From: Flammulina velutipes
Lineage: Eukaryota; Basidiomycota; Agaricomycetes; Agaricales; Physalacriaceae
Reading direction: 5' to 3'
Length of the DNA: 64,000 nucleotides
Assembly (NCBI GenBank): GCA_011800155.1
Contig: CM022376.1
Coordinates: forward strand, 1,674,001 to 1,738,000
The position numbers and the translations under genes are program-made. Below, in pieces: positions 35,350 to 47,224 of the stretch (position 1 is the first letter of the stretch; every line of letters starts with the position of its first letter). Under the pieces are notes generated by a model. The model saw only the letters and a list, made by a program, of their open reading frames with translations, had not been told where the DNA came from and did not search any database.

Positions 35350-35925
35350 TCACGACTCTGAGCGCAAGGCGGTGCTGTCTGCTGTAAAATAAGAGACGTA
35401 GCTTTCGCACCACTCGAGCGGGGAATCGATGCCCGAGGTCGAGTTTTTGATGGAACGTGGCGAGGGCCCAGGCAGGGACCCCGAAGTTCGGCGATCCCCG
35501 GATTTCGATGAATCATCGATCGACAAACGCCTCGGCGGTGCGGGGCGGGAGAAAGGAGAGAAGAGCGGGCTCGCACGCATCAACAACAAAGAGAATGGGG
35601 GGGGACGCGTGAAAACCAGACATGAGGGAGGGTGGAAGGAAAGCAAGCAACGCAAAGGGAAAGCGACTCACCCTGCTGAAGAAGAAGTTGAAGATAACGG
35701 CGGCATCGCGAGTCACAAGTGAACAGATAGTTTGCTTGTTTCGACGGACGGACGGATGGATTTCTGGTAGAGAGTTTCAAAAGAGAGCGAAGTGGGGGAG
35801 AGAAGAGAAGAAGGTGGTATATATAGTGGTGGAGATTCACGTACTCTGAATAGATAGGCTTCGCCGCTGATTTTGATTTTCGTGCGTGCTTCTACGCTCG
35901 GGAGTGTTTCCCTCGCCTCGGTCAT
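35350..35925 (-). CDS. Possible small gene (tentative)
   Basis: From an ATG near 35,925 the frame TEARETLPSVEARTKIKISG stays open to a GTACGT donor, and an intron of about 80 bp leads to an exon IHPSVRRNKQTICSLVTRDA. A further intron may lead to a Ser/Pro/Arg-rich end near 35,350. The splice sites are good but no family is recognised. Other frames are also open in the last part. Confidence 0.25.
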
Positions 35926-36124
35926 GTTATTGCCATCCAAGCTCTCTATTAGGGTTTAGGTTTAGCTCGCGCACACTTGCTTGTTCAAATACTTCACTTC
36001 CGTGGACGGATTGCCTCGAGAAACTTCCAAGTGATGCTATTGTCGGAAACGCGTCGACGATGGATTATAGGCTATGATATAGGGTATCGGTGTCGGACAC
36101 GGGTCCAATGATAGTACATCGCGG

Positions 36125-36300
36125 CGGCTAGAACGCCGTCCCGTGACCTCGATCGTGTGTTGTTCAACGCAGACGATAAATAGTTGAATGAAGGACAACA
36201 ACAAGAGAGAAATAGATGAGAGATATGAATGACGAAACGTCGGAGTAGTTTGGAAGATGGCAAGTTTAAGGTGTGCTCCAGGTAATTCACACGATGGTCC
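36125..36300. repeat. Dispersed repeat, second copy near 61,700-61,905
   Basis: Shared runs include GTCCCGTGACCTCGATCGTG, TTGTTCAACGC, GAAGTAGATG-like stretches, AACGAAACGTC, GGAGATGGCAAG-like and GTGCTCCAGGTA. Both copies have the same orientation and are about 25 kb apart. No open frame or terminal repeat defines the element class. Confidence 0.55.
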
Positions 36301-37331
36301 ACATTTCCCACAATGTCTTCAACGTGCAGAGAGACCTGCTGTCTGTCTGACCTTCGGAATATATAAAATAATGATATATTATTACATTCCTAGGTGATGA
36401 GACGCCAAACCCTGTCCCTAAACAGACCAAAAATACCGTGGCGCAATGGAAGGTCAGGCAAGTGCGGGTTTTTTGACATTCCCAAGAAATGAGACATTCT
36501 ACGTTGTATAGTAGCAGGGGGTAGACGACTTTACTCGAGAGTCCCGAGCAAATTATTAAAAGACGAGCGAGCGAACAAGGACACTAATCGTGCATTGGTT
36601 TGGATGGCGAGCGCGCGGGTCGAGTCAGGCATGAAAACAAGGTGGATTGGGATGGGAGCGCGGGTCGTAGGGGATCGTTTGGGATCGCACGCGTATTAAA
36701 GCGTATTAGAGCGAGGTGGTGTTGGTGGTCGAGCGGTGGTACCAACAACCACTATTAGTCATGCTGCCAGATAGACTATTCCCCAGGTCTTCCTATCTCA
36801 GCACTTAGGTATTCCTCCGGCCCACGACGACAGTAAATCAAGTCGAATCGTTGTCGGTTCGTTTTCGAATTGCGCGCTGATACGCTACGGCTCGTCGGGT
36901 AGCTGGAGGGTGCGTCGGTTAGATATCGCTGGAGAGGTCCGTCAGTTAGATAATCGCTGGAGGTGCGTGCTTTGGTTAGCTCTGGAGATGTGGGCTTACC
37001 TACTTCTTCGTGCGCTCAAGCTACCGCTCATTTGTAGGTGGGTGACTGACTACGGCATTCCAGCGCGCCATGCATGCTGAATATAATACAACCCTAGCTC
37101 GTTTTGCTCGTTTGGCCTCAATCATCCATCCTACATCGCCACGGTCCGCTCGCTCGCTGAGATAATCGATAGCAGTGAGTAGCACACGCTCCTTGGCTGT
37201 GCTCTGTTGACATCCTCCATAGTCGCATTTGCTAGAAGAAGCGGAACGAACTATCTCCTCTCCTCTCTCTGCCGGCTTTGATTCATCGACACTCGTACAT
37301 CGTACAATTCCCTGTCAATTGGATCACCATC
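36301..37331. other. Intergenic region, no gene recognised
   Basis: About 1 kb with many short internal similarities (GCGAGCGAGC and GGTCGAGC-like runs near 36,560-36,730, and repeated CGGTTAGATA/GCTGGAGGTG near 36,915-36,985). No coding region is supported. Confidence 0.35.
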
Positions 37332-37779
37332 ATGTCTATCCCTATCACCCAAACTTTTTACCTCTCGACCGTGTCTCTTCGCTTGACACAGTCGAACCCA
37401 CCGGCATCCGACAATCTGGCAACTATGATTTTACACGATATCCGCCATCGTGCGTTCACGTTTTGCGAGCACGCTGCATACCTGGTGCTACTGTAAGGAT
37501 CATGCTATTTATCACGCTGACCCAATGTGACCGTCATTTAGCAATGATTACCACCGTTCCAACGACTCACCAACATTCCCTCAAAATATATGCCCTCACA
37601 TCACGGTGCGAGTCTATCGCTCGGACGGCGCAACCATCGGAACACTTCATGTATATGAGGACATGTCCATACTGATCTTCCGACATTCCGTTCTCGTCGT
37701 AGAGCTTCTTCGTCGAAAGAAACGCTGCATTAAACGATTCTTTAATCCAAGTGATGTATTGTATGTGCCCACAACCTAG
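37332..37779 (+). CDS. Small hypothetical protein
   Basis: Exons 37332-37492 and 37542-37779 around a 49-bp GT-AG intron sum to 399 nt, or 132 residues. The second exon looks coding (SPTFPQNICPHITVRVYRSD, GTLHVYEDMSILIF, then a basic stretch RRKKRCIKRFFNPSDVLYVP). An alternative donor near 37,450 would join it to another open frame of the first exon, so the N-terminus is uncertain. No domain is recognised. Confidence 0.4.
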
Positions 37780-38349
37780 ATATAGAACACAGCAAAAATC
37801 TTGAATTTCTTGCAATACAAAACTTGTAATATTCATCTGTCAGTCCCAAAATCACAGTTGCGACGAACACAAACAAACTCACATCAAAACGCGGATAAAT
37901 GAAATGAAGACAGACTCTATTCCGTTGCTTATCTTATCCGCCACGCCTTTTGCCGGTTTAGCACCTAGAAGGAAAGTAGCTTTCGATATACGAACAGATC
38001 TCTGAGGATTGAGGGTGGCCGACACCCGGGGAATGTTCTATAGTTGACAGACATTCCCGACGCGGTAATGTGCACCGCCGTAATAATGGCGACGACGATG
38101 CATGACGCAGACAATTTGTCGCGTTGCTTTCAAATCTTTGCGCGCCTTTGCCGAGACGGTGCTTTTTCTGTACTTGTATATCAGATAGAGATAGATAGAT
38201 GAATAATTTTGAACAATCATACCCTGAAAGAGGATGACAACACTCATCCGACACAATGGGTACAATAGATAGAAGTTATCGACATTTGACCTTTGAGCAG
38301 ACGGATGACAGGCAGCCTTGCACATTGCGTTTCTGGCCACTCTGACATT
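37780..38349. other. Region between the small gene and the STH1 3' fragment
   Basis: No gene is recognised. Short minus-strand open frames directly downstream of the STH1 fragment do not resemble any known C-terminal extension of that protein. Confidence 0.3.
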
Positions 38350-39523
38350 TTAGAACCCATACAATACAATTCATGAAGGTCCACCATCGCCTTCGCATAC
38401 GCAGCATTCAACACCTTCTCCATCTCCTCCGCATCCTTATACACCCACGACCCCTCCTGGTTATATGTCCGCCCATTGTTGAACATCGACCCCGATCGTC
38501 ACGGAACGCATCCACAGTCTTGTAGTTTCCCTGATTCCGCTTCTGAATCTCTGCATAGAGATAGGCTGAGCTGGTAGTAGTCCGGGTAGATCTAGTCCGC
38601 GTCAGAAACCGATACATCCACCGAAAAGCAGGAAGAACTGACCTTCTTCGGGTACAGCCATGAAAAGATCACGGCGCATGTGCGCCTCCGCCTCACATTC
38701 ATACACCGCATCATGACAGTCATCGAACGCCTTCTTCATCTTCATCCTATCCTTATAGTTCGACGCCAAGTCAGGTACTCGCGTCTTTCTACGTTTCTGC
38801 AAATGTAACGGCAGATAACTAGCCTGGCGCAGAGGGGTAGGAGTAAGAACACACCGCCGTCCGGTCATCATCCTCACTCGCTATCGGCAGCGTAAGCCAC
38901 CACACCTGCCCTGCCCACCACGTTTGCGTTTCCCATTCGGTGGAGTGTCATGGTTCCACGCTTGCGCCGAGGACAGTCATTTACATCTTCCAGGTCATTG
39001 CCATTCTTCCAAGCCTAACAATATTGGTCAGTTGACAGTTTAAGACAGAAACTGGAATCACCTTTGCCCAGGTATCGTCATCGAGGTTGTCGGTGTAATT
39101 GACGACGGCGCAACATCGACCAACTACGGCCCTCAAGAAGGTCTTCCTCTTCCTTGGCAGCGCGAAGGGTTCGTCCGTCTGATAGCAGTCTGGCAGCTCC
39201 TCAACTTGCATAAGAGGTGGTGATTTCCCTCGGTTTCCTTGCGCGTGCCGGCGTTCAGCGTTCCTCGACATCTTCCTCGACATCTCTCTCGCGTCATTGA
39301 ACATTCATATCGTCAGCTTCTTCAGCTTTGAGAATAAGGCTATGGTTCAAGTCAGCAAAGAGTCCCACCACAATCCAAAAAAGCTAAAGCATACCAAAAA
39401 CTCCTCCTGCTCTTCCTGCCTTGACTTGTTATCGGACCAGCTTGAATGATCTTGTCATCAAGATCAAGTTTATACCGCACGCTGACGGGATGAACTGCAG
39501 AATAAAAACAGCCTTCGTTGTTT
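38350..39523 (-). pseudogene. STH1: STH1/SNF2 chromatin-remodelling ATPase, 3' part (end of motor to bromodomain)
   Basis: In order on the minus strand: TTKAVFILQFI (end of the helicase lobe, normally QTKAVLILRF), RYKLDLDDKIIQAG, EELPDCYQTDEPF and AVVNYTDNLDDDTWA (SnAC-region hallmarks of RSC/SWI-SNF ATPases). A basic PNGKRKRGG linker and KKAFDDCHDAVYECEAE follow, then bromodomain pieces YPDYYQLSLSLC (frameshifted), IQKRNQGNYKTVDAFRDD and MFNNGRTYNQEGSWVYKDA. Frameshifts, stops and small deletions break every stretch. It continues the 5' part at 51.1-53.6 kb; the transposon lies between. Confidence 0.85.
39517..39523. repeat. Left target-site duplication of the KDZ element (GTTGTTT)
   Basis: The same 7 bp occurs at 51,123-51,129. 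In the STH1 gene the sequence on the left of this copy continues the sequence on the right of the other copy. Joining them at one copy gives HRIDQTTKAV on the minus strand, one Thr more than the usual HRIGQTKAV, so the exact edge could differ by a few bases. Confidence 0.6.
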
Positions 39524-39554
39524 CAACCCTTGCAGCAGGGTGTACGGAAATCCC

Positions 39555-39664
39555 GTGGTTATAACCACAGAGGCGTTTTACAATTTGAGTGGTTATAACC
39601 ACACATAGGAGCCATATCCCGCTGGTTATATCCACAGGATCCTACCTTCCTGTTATATCCACTA
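39555..39664. repeat. Left subterminal palindromic repeats
   Basis: The perfect 14-bp palindrome GTGGTTATAACCAC occurs at 39,555-39,568 and 39,589-39,602. Two degenerate copies follow (CTGGTTATATCCAC near 39,622 and CTGTTATATCCAC near 39,650). They lie within 150 bp of the left end and are likely transposase-binding sites by analogy with other DNA transposons. Confidence 0.7.
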
Positions 39665-39793
39665 CTCAAGGCCTTAAGCCTCATATCTTGCACTTGAGCC
39701 ATACTAAGTCAATGATTTAAAGCTTAAGTCATTTATTTACAAGAAGATATAATACATAGTCCGTAGGTGTACATAAACATAAACGTCCGGGTG

Positions 39794-42700
39794 TCAATTG
39801 GCGCGCGGCGGGGCATCTTCCTCGTCATCGGCGTCATCACCATCTGATCCAGCGTCTCCTCCGTTATCGTGTCCTCCCTCTCTTGTAAGATCACCGTCAT
39901 GTCCACCCTCTCTCTCGCCGTCACTCTCGCGCTCCGAGTCAGATATCTCGACCCTAACATCACTGCGATCGGGAATGCGTACCCTCCGAATACGACATGG
40001 TGAGGCCCACGTCGCCTGGAAGTCCCGTGCCAGCTCGCGCCGTATCCAGGCTTGACGCTTGGCCAGCGCCACCACACCCTCCTGCCCAGCAGCGTCCAGG
40101 TCGTCTCGGGTGCATGCACGCTCAGATTCCCACTGAACGGCTTCGTGCTCGAGCGCCTTCAGCGTAAATCCACGCTCGCCAATGACCATGGACATTTCCT
40201 CCCGATAGCGCATGACCCTTGCGCGACTCTTCAGCCACTCAGAACGTAGCTGTCCCTCGACATCGTCCTTGCTCAATCCATCCAGACCGCTCTTCACCCT
40301 CCATATCCACGACAGTTGGTAGGAGCCACTGCCAAACTGGTGAACCTCCCCAGTGTTCCCGAGTTTCTTCTTCTTCGCTTTCGGAACGTCGATGTCGAAA
40401 ATTTGACTGTCCAGGGCACGGACGTCGCTGTCGTTCAAGATTCGCAAGTCGCTCTGCCAATCGCCGGGGCCACGTAAGACTAGTAACGCCTCTCGAGCGA
40501 CACGATACTTTCTGATAGCGAGCTGTGTCTTCGCCTCCAAACGGTCCACCATCTGGAATGTCCGAGTCGTCGCTGCAACGCCACGAAGATTCTTCTGGCG
40601 AAAAGCCTTGGCAGAGCGCTTCGTGCGCTGCAATGTCCGTATCGTCTCCAAAGCGTCGTGGCATTGGGCTTCCCGAAGTTTGGCTTCTCTTGATGCCATA
40701 TCAGGATAGCATCCAGCCTCACGTATCCCTCTTGGCAATGCAGAGGGTAAGAAGACTGGCTCCGTTTCGATATCACCCTCACGGCTCCCCGCCAGTTTGG
40801 CCAGCTCCCCCCGCACGCACCCCATGTAGGATCCCTGTAGTTGGCGAAATTGGGTAATATGCCTTTGGCACACGATGCGCTTTTCTTGCACGTCCTTGAC
40901 CACGCTCGGGGAGTTAGACTCCTCGCAGTCAAGAAGAAAGACGATTCTACGCCTATGTCGATAACCATGAGTTTCGCACCGTAACGCCTGAGGAAAAAAC
41001 GTACTGCATGTCCTCAATAAGGAGTCCGAGCATAAGGCATGCTGTTGCCGTTGTCTCGTGGATCGCCGGGATTACACGATTGGCCCTGCGCTCAGTCTCT
41101 TCCAGTGCCGTTTTGACTTCGTTCATCGTCTTGTCTGGAGAGATAGATATCAGCAGGAGTATCAAAAGAGCTGAAACCCTTGACTCACATGTTACAGCAT
41201 TGTAGTAGGGACTGTCAAGCGACTGGTCTGCCTCCCATGCCTCCACCTGCTTTACCCAGCGTTCGGCGCATCCAGGCTCCAAGATTGCTGTGAACTCTTC
41301 ATGAGCATCCAATTGTTGCCGGTAGGACGCCTGGGTTTTGGCCAGACGCCCGTGAAGATGAGCTCCTGGCATACAAACATTAATACTGGTACAATCATAA
41401 AGAATAAGAGATGAAACCTACCTAACGATATGAACTTCTGCCAGTTATGGGCAGAAAAACGCCGATCCAATGTGTCGTGTCGCGCACCCGATAGCATTTC
41501 CTTCGTCGACGATGCAGCGTGGTTGAGCTGAGACCATAGCCTTTCTATGCCTTCGCCGTCAGTCCTGCCGATGCCCGGTTGAATGTTCATGCAATGACAG
41601 CACTGACAGTCGAATTTGTGCCCCTTGCAGTGGCATTTCGGAATTCCGCCACATACTCTCACACACTCCGGAAGCCTAAGATGCTCAGGCATAGTCGCCA
41701 TCCGCTCGTTGAAACGTTTCCGGTATTGACACCATATGTCGTAGGAAACGAAAAGCTCTTTGAGCTTGTCGCTGTCAGCGGAAACGGCGGACAGCAAGAT
41801 GTAATCCATGTTACAGTAACTAAAAAGACGATTTGTGAGTAACGTTGTCTGCGTATCAGAGGAAAATCGTACCGTTCTCCTCGCTGTAAGTCGCCGACTC
41901 CCAATGGGCGTATCATCTCATGCCGCGCACAAACTGCCATTCCCACACCCGTTGCCTGGAGCCCCGACGTCTCCTTGGTCTCAGCATGGGCTAGCGTCTT
42001 GAAGCCGCTGCAGGAACTAATCTAGACGCTGTTAGTGCACCAACCTCAGAGGATTTGGAGATTGACTTACATCTTTCTGTTTGGGGTTGTCAGCCAGATG
42101 CTCGAAATATCCCTGGTTTGCGACGAAGTAAGCCATACCCGTGTGTAGGCCAGGATCCAATGACGACGGACGGCGCAGGTTTTTGAGGCGGAAGTTGGCA
42201 TCGAGAGCAAGAATCAAGCGAAACCGATACCTAGCAGTGTTCAGCATGTTAGCTATACCATTAGAAAACGACAACATACTGTTCCGAGAGCGGCAATGAA
42301 TCCCAATCATCCGGGAGGTTGACGCCTGGGCGTGGACACGCAGGGCATCGAACAGCCAATCCACCCGGTGCAGTCGTCACAATACCGTCCTGAAAAGCCC
42401 CACGTCCCGCCCGTTTAAGCATCTTGATGTGCCCGAACTGCCTGTTCATGCGGAACAAGGCTTTGGAACGATCCTGGGGTGGTGGTTTAGTACATAGAAG
42501 AAAATAAAAGATATAACACACTTTAGGCACATGAATGCCTGTATTGTCTGTACGCCTAATGAGACTGTTATAGAATTCATGGTTTGAGAGACGTCCGGTG
42601 GCCGAGAGCATCTCGAATGCCTCCAGAGTGCGGAACGTTGCTCCTGTCTTGGGAAAACGCGTCGTTGCCGGCATCACCTCCGAGCGAAGCAGCTGGATAC

Positions 42701-43487
42701 GAGCAGGTTCCCTTCGCTCACACCCACAGAAGTCAATGTTGACAAGATGTATGCCATTGTCGTGAATCATGGTGAACGTGCGGTGGGCCGCAATCGGTCG
42801 AATACATGGGGAACCAGCATGGGGGCCAAGCTGAATACGGAGACCTAGTTGGCGGAGAGATACTGGTTTAAAGAACGCTTCTGAATCCCAGCACTACGGC
42901 ACAGACGTCAACTAAACGGACATGGTTGGAGTGACAGCACATACCTTTATCCGATGAAAGGGCAGTCGTCGGTGGCTCTTGACAATGCAGTCTCCACACT
43001 CCATGAACGCCCCGAAACAGTCCTCGCAGGTGTATGAAGCCTCTCTCGGGACCGCCTCGATTCCCTCATTCCGGAAGCGCTCAAGACAAGCCCCACACGT
43101 ATTGGCGATGCAGTCTCCTCGTCCTTCAAGGCGGACAAACTCGTCCAGGAACTCTTGAGGCCTTTCATCCTCCACCCAACATAGTAGTGCTTGGTCCTGG
43201 AAAAAAAGCGTTAGAATATATTATCACTGTTGGTTCCATTAGCTTACTGAATTCGCATACCGACGCTTTCTCTTGGGGCCAACAGCGGGCGAAACGACTT
43301 CGGGGAGATATTCCTCGCTCCTCAGCACAGCCCTTCCTTGGGGAGCGTTGACACGAGCGATAGGTACCGGGACGGATGTAATATTGCGTCGGCGGTCTCC
43401 CGAGAGACCCAGTGTTCTTGCTTCCAGTAGTTCGTCGTCGTTGTCGTCGCAGTCAGCTCGGGCAGGCCGTTTGGTTCCTTTGGCCAT
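39794..43487 (-). CDS. KDZ-superfamily transposase
   Basis: Ten exons (43248-43487, 42945-43196, 42522-42893, 42280-42473, 42071-42230, 41873-42021, 41422-41819, 41189-41365, 41005-41134, 39794-40952) sum to 3231 nt, or 1076 residues. After a basic N-terminus comes the CxC-type zinc cluster (about residues 95-160: CGACLERF, YTCEDCFGAFMECGDCIVKS, HRRLPFHRI). The RNase H-fold catalytic motifs follow: LALDANFRLK (Asp about 363), SYDIWCQYRKR (Asp about 483), a Cys/His cluster PKCHCKGHKFDCQCCHC, and GRTDGEGIERLW (Glu about 548). The C-terminal third is charged and ends in an acidic tail. All catalytic residues are present, so the enzyme may be active. Its acidic tail and exon count are as expected for fungal KDZ transposases. 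Confidence 0.93.
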
Positions 43488-43688
43488 CGAGTTGATGATG
43501 GTGTAATAAACAAAGAATTATTCCTCACGTGACGGATTCGACGCGTGAGGTGCATCACTGCAATTTCAACCATTGAATCAAAGCATTACATGGCAGTTGC
43601 AGCAAGAAATACATTTCACCAGACAGACACTACAAGAAATACTGGATACAAACGGTGCAAGATACACAAGACTAAGACGTCAGGAAAA

Positions 43689-44445
43689 TCAACTAAGCCC
43701 ATCGTCGTCCTCCTCCTCCTCCTCGTCTGGGGACATCCCAGACATCAGGAACGCCTCAACATCGGAATGCGACCAGGACCTATTCAGGGTGCAATCTTCA
43801 CCAGCAGACTTGCCCGCGTCGTAGGCTGCGATAGCCTTCGACCTATAGGACATGAGTTAGTAGTTCCGGCAATAACTTGGTTGACTCACGCGGACGAAAA
43901 AACCTGGCGATCGCGGCCAGACCTGACCAGGAAATATGGATCTCTTGAGGTGGGTGTGGAGGACGACGAGATGGAAGGCGCATATCGCACGCCAGGAAAA
44001 TGCGTCCCTCGGAAGTCAAACGATGACGATGGCGTCGGAGCTCTAGAGGCCGTTTTTGTGGGTGAGGATGGGGCAGTCGGAGTAGAGACAAAGGATTGGT
44101 CGAGACGTGGTCCATTCTTTCGTGGCGAGGATTGCGGGGTTGAGTGCTGGGTACCATGAGTGTGGAGAGAAAGACAGATATCCCTCCATTTGACCTGAGC
44201 GTCGGAGTAGGAGTTCGTTCGAGTTGGTTTGATCTCGCCTTTGGCCAGAGGCACAATCTCCCTGGATGTTGGTAAGAAAAGAACAGTTGTCTTCAAGGAA
44301 AGACTTACAATGAACTGTATATCCCTTGGTGGTCGCCGTTCGACTTCACGTAGTAGCGAGGGAAACTGGATACCGATTGGCCCTCCTCCGAGGGAGCACA
44401 GTAAAACGTCGGCGTACAGCTGCGTCGTGAATTGCCGCTTGCCAT
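43689..44445 (-). CDS. Transposon cargo: protein with two RNase H1 N-terminal (viroplasmin-like) domains
   Basis: Three exons (44309-44445, 43890-44261, 43689-43842) give 220 residues. Near residues 28-80 the pattern RYYVKSNGDHQGIYSSLEIV...SYSDAQVKWRD fits the small RNase H1 N-terminal fold (YYVV..G...GIY..W......G......F.....A...). A second, weaker copy sits at the C-terminus: PYFLVRSGRDRQVFSSASKA...SWSHSDVEAFL. Between them is a Ser/Thr/Pro-rich linker, and the end is acidic. In other proteins this fold binds RNA/DNA hybrids or double-stranded RNA. No RNase H catalytic domain is attached. A role as nucleic-acid-binding accessory factor of the transposon is inferred. Confidence 0.65.
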
Positions 44446-44626
44446 GCTCGATGATGGTGGTTCAACAATGAGAGTAAAATATTCCAAGTTGAACCAAAGA
44501 AGCCCACGTCACATGTCCGGTGTACTAAACCACGCCCGTAATTAAACCCGCGGACGAGAGACTATATCATGCATCGTATATTGACGCAGGTAGATGACAA
44601 GAAACATACATGGCACTATACACTAT

Positions 44627-45593
44627 CTACAATTCGGGGGACTTGGTACGGGAGCGCTCGCGCGCAAAGTCTCGCAACATCATCGCAATGCCCTCTATCT
44701 CCTCGATGTCATCCACAGACATAGCATCCAGGTCCTTCTCGGCGATTTTGCGGAGCGTGCGCGACGACGGCCAAGAGCCCGCGGGCCAAGCGGACGAGGA
44801 GGTAGATGCGACGGGCGTTACTGGAGCGACGGTTTTCGACGGGGGAGGGACGGGCGAAGGAGTCTTCTTGAACTTGACAGCGACGGGCTTCTTAGAAAGA
44901 GTTTTGGGTCGAATAGGACGTGGGCGCGGGCGTTCACCAGAGCTCTTCTTGACAAGGGGAACCTTGGGATCGAGGAGATCCATCGGCCTCCACACCGTAC
45001 CCCCGTCCTGGCGGTAACGTAGCATATCGATTGCCCACATCAAAGCCGGCCACCAAAATGTCTGTTTCCGAATGTTAGTATTTGGTTGTAAGATGTAAGA
45101 GGGAAATAATACCTTGTGACGCACACGGCGACGTGCACTGTAGGCCTCGTCGAGTTCGTCGAGCTCACGCACGAGCTTAAATTCGACATCACACACTGTC
45201 TTGAAGTGTTTGCAAATAACGCGGTCTGAAATCCTATCGCGTCGAGCCTGGATAGCCGCCAGAGCCTGGACGCGAAGGAAGGGATACAGCTGGCTATTCT
45301 CGCTTCCGAGGCCCTACACAAAACAGTTAGACAGGACGACGTTCATGAACGAAAGTGGTGGACTGACCTCTGGACGCTTGGGCGTCGATAAGAGTGTCTG
45401 TCCAGGCAGAAGCTTCCTGCGCTTGGGCTTCGAGCGCTCCAAAGTCAGTTTTTTGATTCCGGGCTTGGGTGTCGAACGGCGCCTCTATGAAAACACTAGA
45501 TTAGAAAAGAAAGCAGTAATGACAGACATTACTTACCTCAGGGACCTTCGGGGATGGCGACGCTGATTTCTTCTTGGTCGACGTGCGGGCCAT
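44627..45593 (-). CDS. Transposon cargo: basic Lys/Pro-rich protein of unknown function
   Basis: Four exons (45537-45593, 45368-45484, 45113-45313, 44627-45061) sum to 810 nt, or 269 residues. The N-terminus is strongly basic (RTSTKKKSASPSPKVPE, KRRKLLPGQTL). A middle helical part (FKTVCDVEFKLVRELDELDE, ARRRVRHKTFWWPALMWAID) may be the folded core. The tail is Pro/Ser-rich and ends in an acidic-basic helix (SVDDIEEIEGIAMMLRDFAR). No known domain. Its intactness and position between the transposase and the divergent promoter suggest a function in the element. Confidence 0.7.
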
Positions 45594-45929
45594 ATTGGTG
45601 GTGGTGGAAAAGGTGGAAAGTCGATACGTGGGAGGACAAAAATAGAGGGGGAGCGACGATCCCAACTGTACAGTTGGATAGAGACTCCGACTAGTGTGTG
45701 CCGAGGAAAGGCGAGGACCCGGCTCGCCTCCCCGTAAGGAGGAGCTGGCGTGATCTATCCATATTCGTGGCCATGAATTTAATCGGCGTCTCCAAATGTG
45801 ACCGGAATGTGTGGCGCACAGAACTGCCAGGTCGATGTTGTTATTCCCCGCTGACGGTATAGTACTACAGACGACGATGCGACCCACGTTCCGATGCCCG
45901 TAAGATGCCCATAAGAAAAAAGAGGCAGG

Positions 45930-46612
45930 TCATACTTTTTGCTGGTACAGGAGCCGCCTGTCCTTCCAACGTGTAAGAAGCTTGCCCTTATCTGCCCACT
46001 GGCGCATGTCTTCAACGTAGGAAAGTACTCGGGTAAAGCGGTCACGTATCGCTGCCCCTTCCTTCCAGAGGTCGTCCAAAATGCCCACTTCTTGGCGGAT
46101 GGTCTCCAGGCCCGCTTCTATGTCCTTGAGCTGGAGCGCGAGACTCGTCTCCACATCCATTAGGGCCATACGACCATCCTCTGACTCCTTCGAGCGATAC
46201 TCAGCTATAAGCTCACTGGCATACGCTCGCAGCTGACTGTCGTTGGATTGGCCTCGCAATACAGCGTCTATCCTGCGCAAACGTCGAATGCATCGTTGGA
46301 CTAGACGGTTATCGATGAACCTGTTCCCAAATGAGTTGACTTATAACACAGTTGAACGAGGACGTCCACGAACCTGTCGGGAATGCTCTGAGGTGTTTGT
46401 AGGCGACGACGACGATCGAGGGGTATAGCGACCTTGGCGTCATATTTATTGCGCATCTTGATGAGCTCTTGCTCACGGTTGCTGTAAGGCTGGCGTCAGT
46501 AGAAGTAATGGAGAAGTATTAAGGGCACGCACTCGTTGTACCACGCCATTTTCGAAGCCCTACGAGCCTCACGACGCTCAGGAGAGGAGTTGTAAATCCG
46601 CTTGCGTCCCAT
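45930..46612 (-). CDS. Transposon cargo: basic-region coiled-coil protein (bZIP-like start)
   Basis: Three exons (46533-46612, 46374-46481, 45930-46320) sum to 579 nt, or 192 residues. The N-terminus SSPERREARRASKMAWYNDN followed by REQELIKMRNKYD resembles a basic region, and long helices follow (LRAYASELIAEYRSKESEDG, VETSLALQLKDIEAGLETIR, QEVGILDDLWKEG). The Asn and Cys/Ser positions expected of a bZIP basic region are not clear, so this is only bZIP-like. It is the first minus-strand gene from the divergent promoter. A regulator of the element's genes or a DNA-binding accessory factor is possible. Confidence 0.65.
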
Positions 46613-47224
46613 CGACTACCTGTACTGTCGACAAAATTAGCAGGTGAGTAATGAGAAAGAGATTGAGAACTTACTTGGTGTAGGTCCAGGCAAGTGACAG
46701 CGGGAGCCTGCACGTCAGAGGGGGCGTCGACGGTGGTGGTCGAAAGCTAAGTGACGTTCGCTATGCAGATTTGGTTGGCCCTACCAGATCATTGGACATT
46801 AATTGGACACATACCCTATACCTCCGGGAATATGTGGAATGGTTGGTGCCATCGTCAAGAGCAGGATCCATCGTGCTAGGATATGTGATTGTTAGGCATA
46901 GAATGGGTTGTGGAAGGATTCTATGTCCACAACTTTGGTCGTTTCGGAGACCCTGGACCAAGGCCCGGGATATTGACCATTGGACATTAATTGGACACAA
47001 ACTCGATGCGTCGCTATGGCTCAAATAATGATCAGGATATATTTCATACACGGTTTATACACTATTCTACTGACTTGCGATAGCTTTACAAGTGTGCACG
47101 ACACTTATATGTACCAGTCGCAGGCAAGTTGGATCAGTTGGGTTCGGATGTCCGGGAAGCGGCAGAGCGGCATGAAAGGGTACGATCAGATTCCGCGGGA
47201 ACAAATTTTCATCCAACCATCATC
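46613..47224. promoter_or_regulatory. Divergent promoter region inside the transposon with duplicated 19-bp motif
   Basis: The region between the leftward and rightward gene groups carries two exact copies of TTGGACATTAATTGGACAC at 46,792-46,810 and 46,980-46,998, each built from two TTGGAC half-sites 11 bp apart (about one helical turn). This is the layout of a site bound by a dimer. No start codon or coding frame is supported in between. Confidence 0.5.

Noticed and set aside
43545..44159. Plus-strand 204-codon frame
   Set aside because: It is antisense to the intact three-exon cargo gene, whose junctions keep phase.
45930..46612. Firm bZIP transcription factor call
   Set aside because: The basic region lacks the invariant Asn spacing and the leucine zipper register is poor; only bZIP-like is justified.
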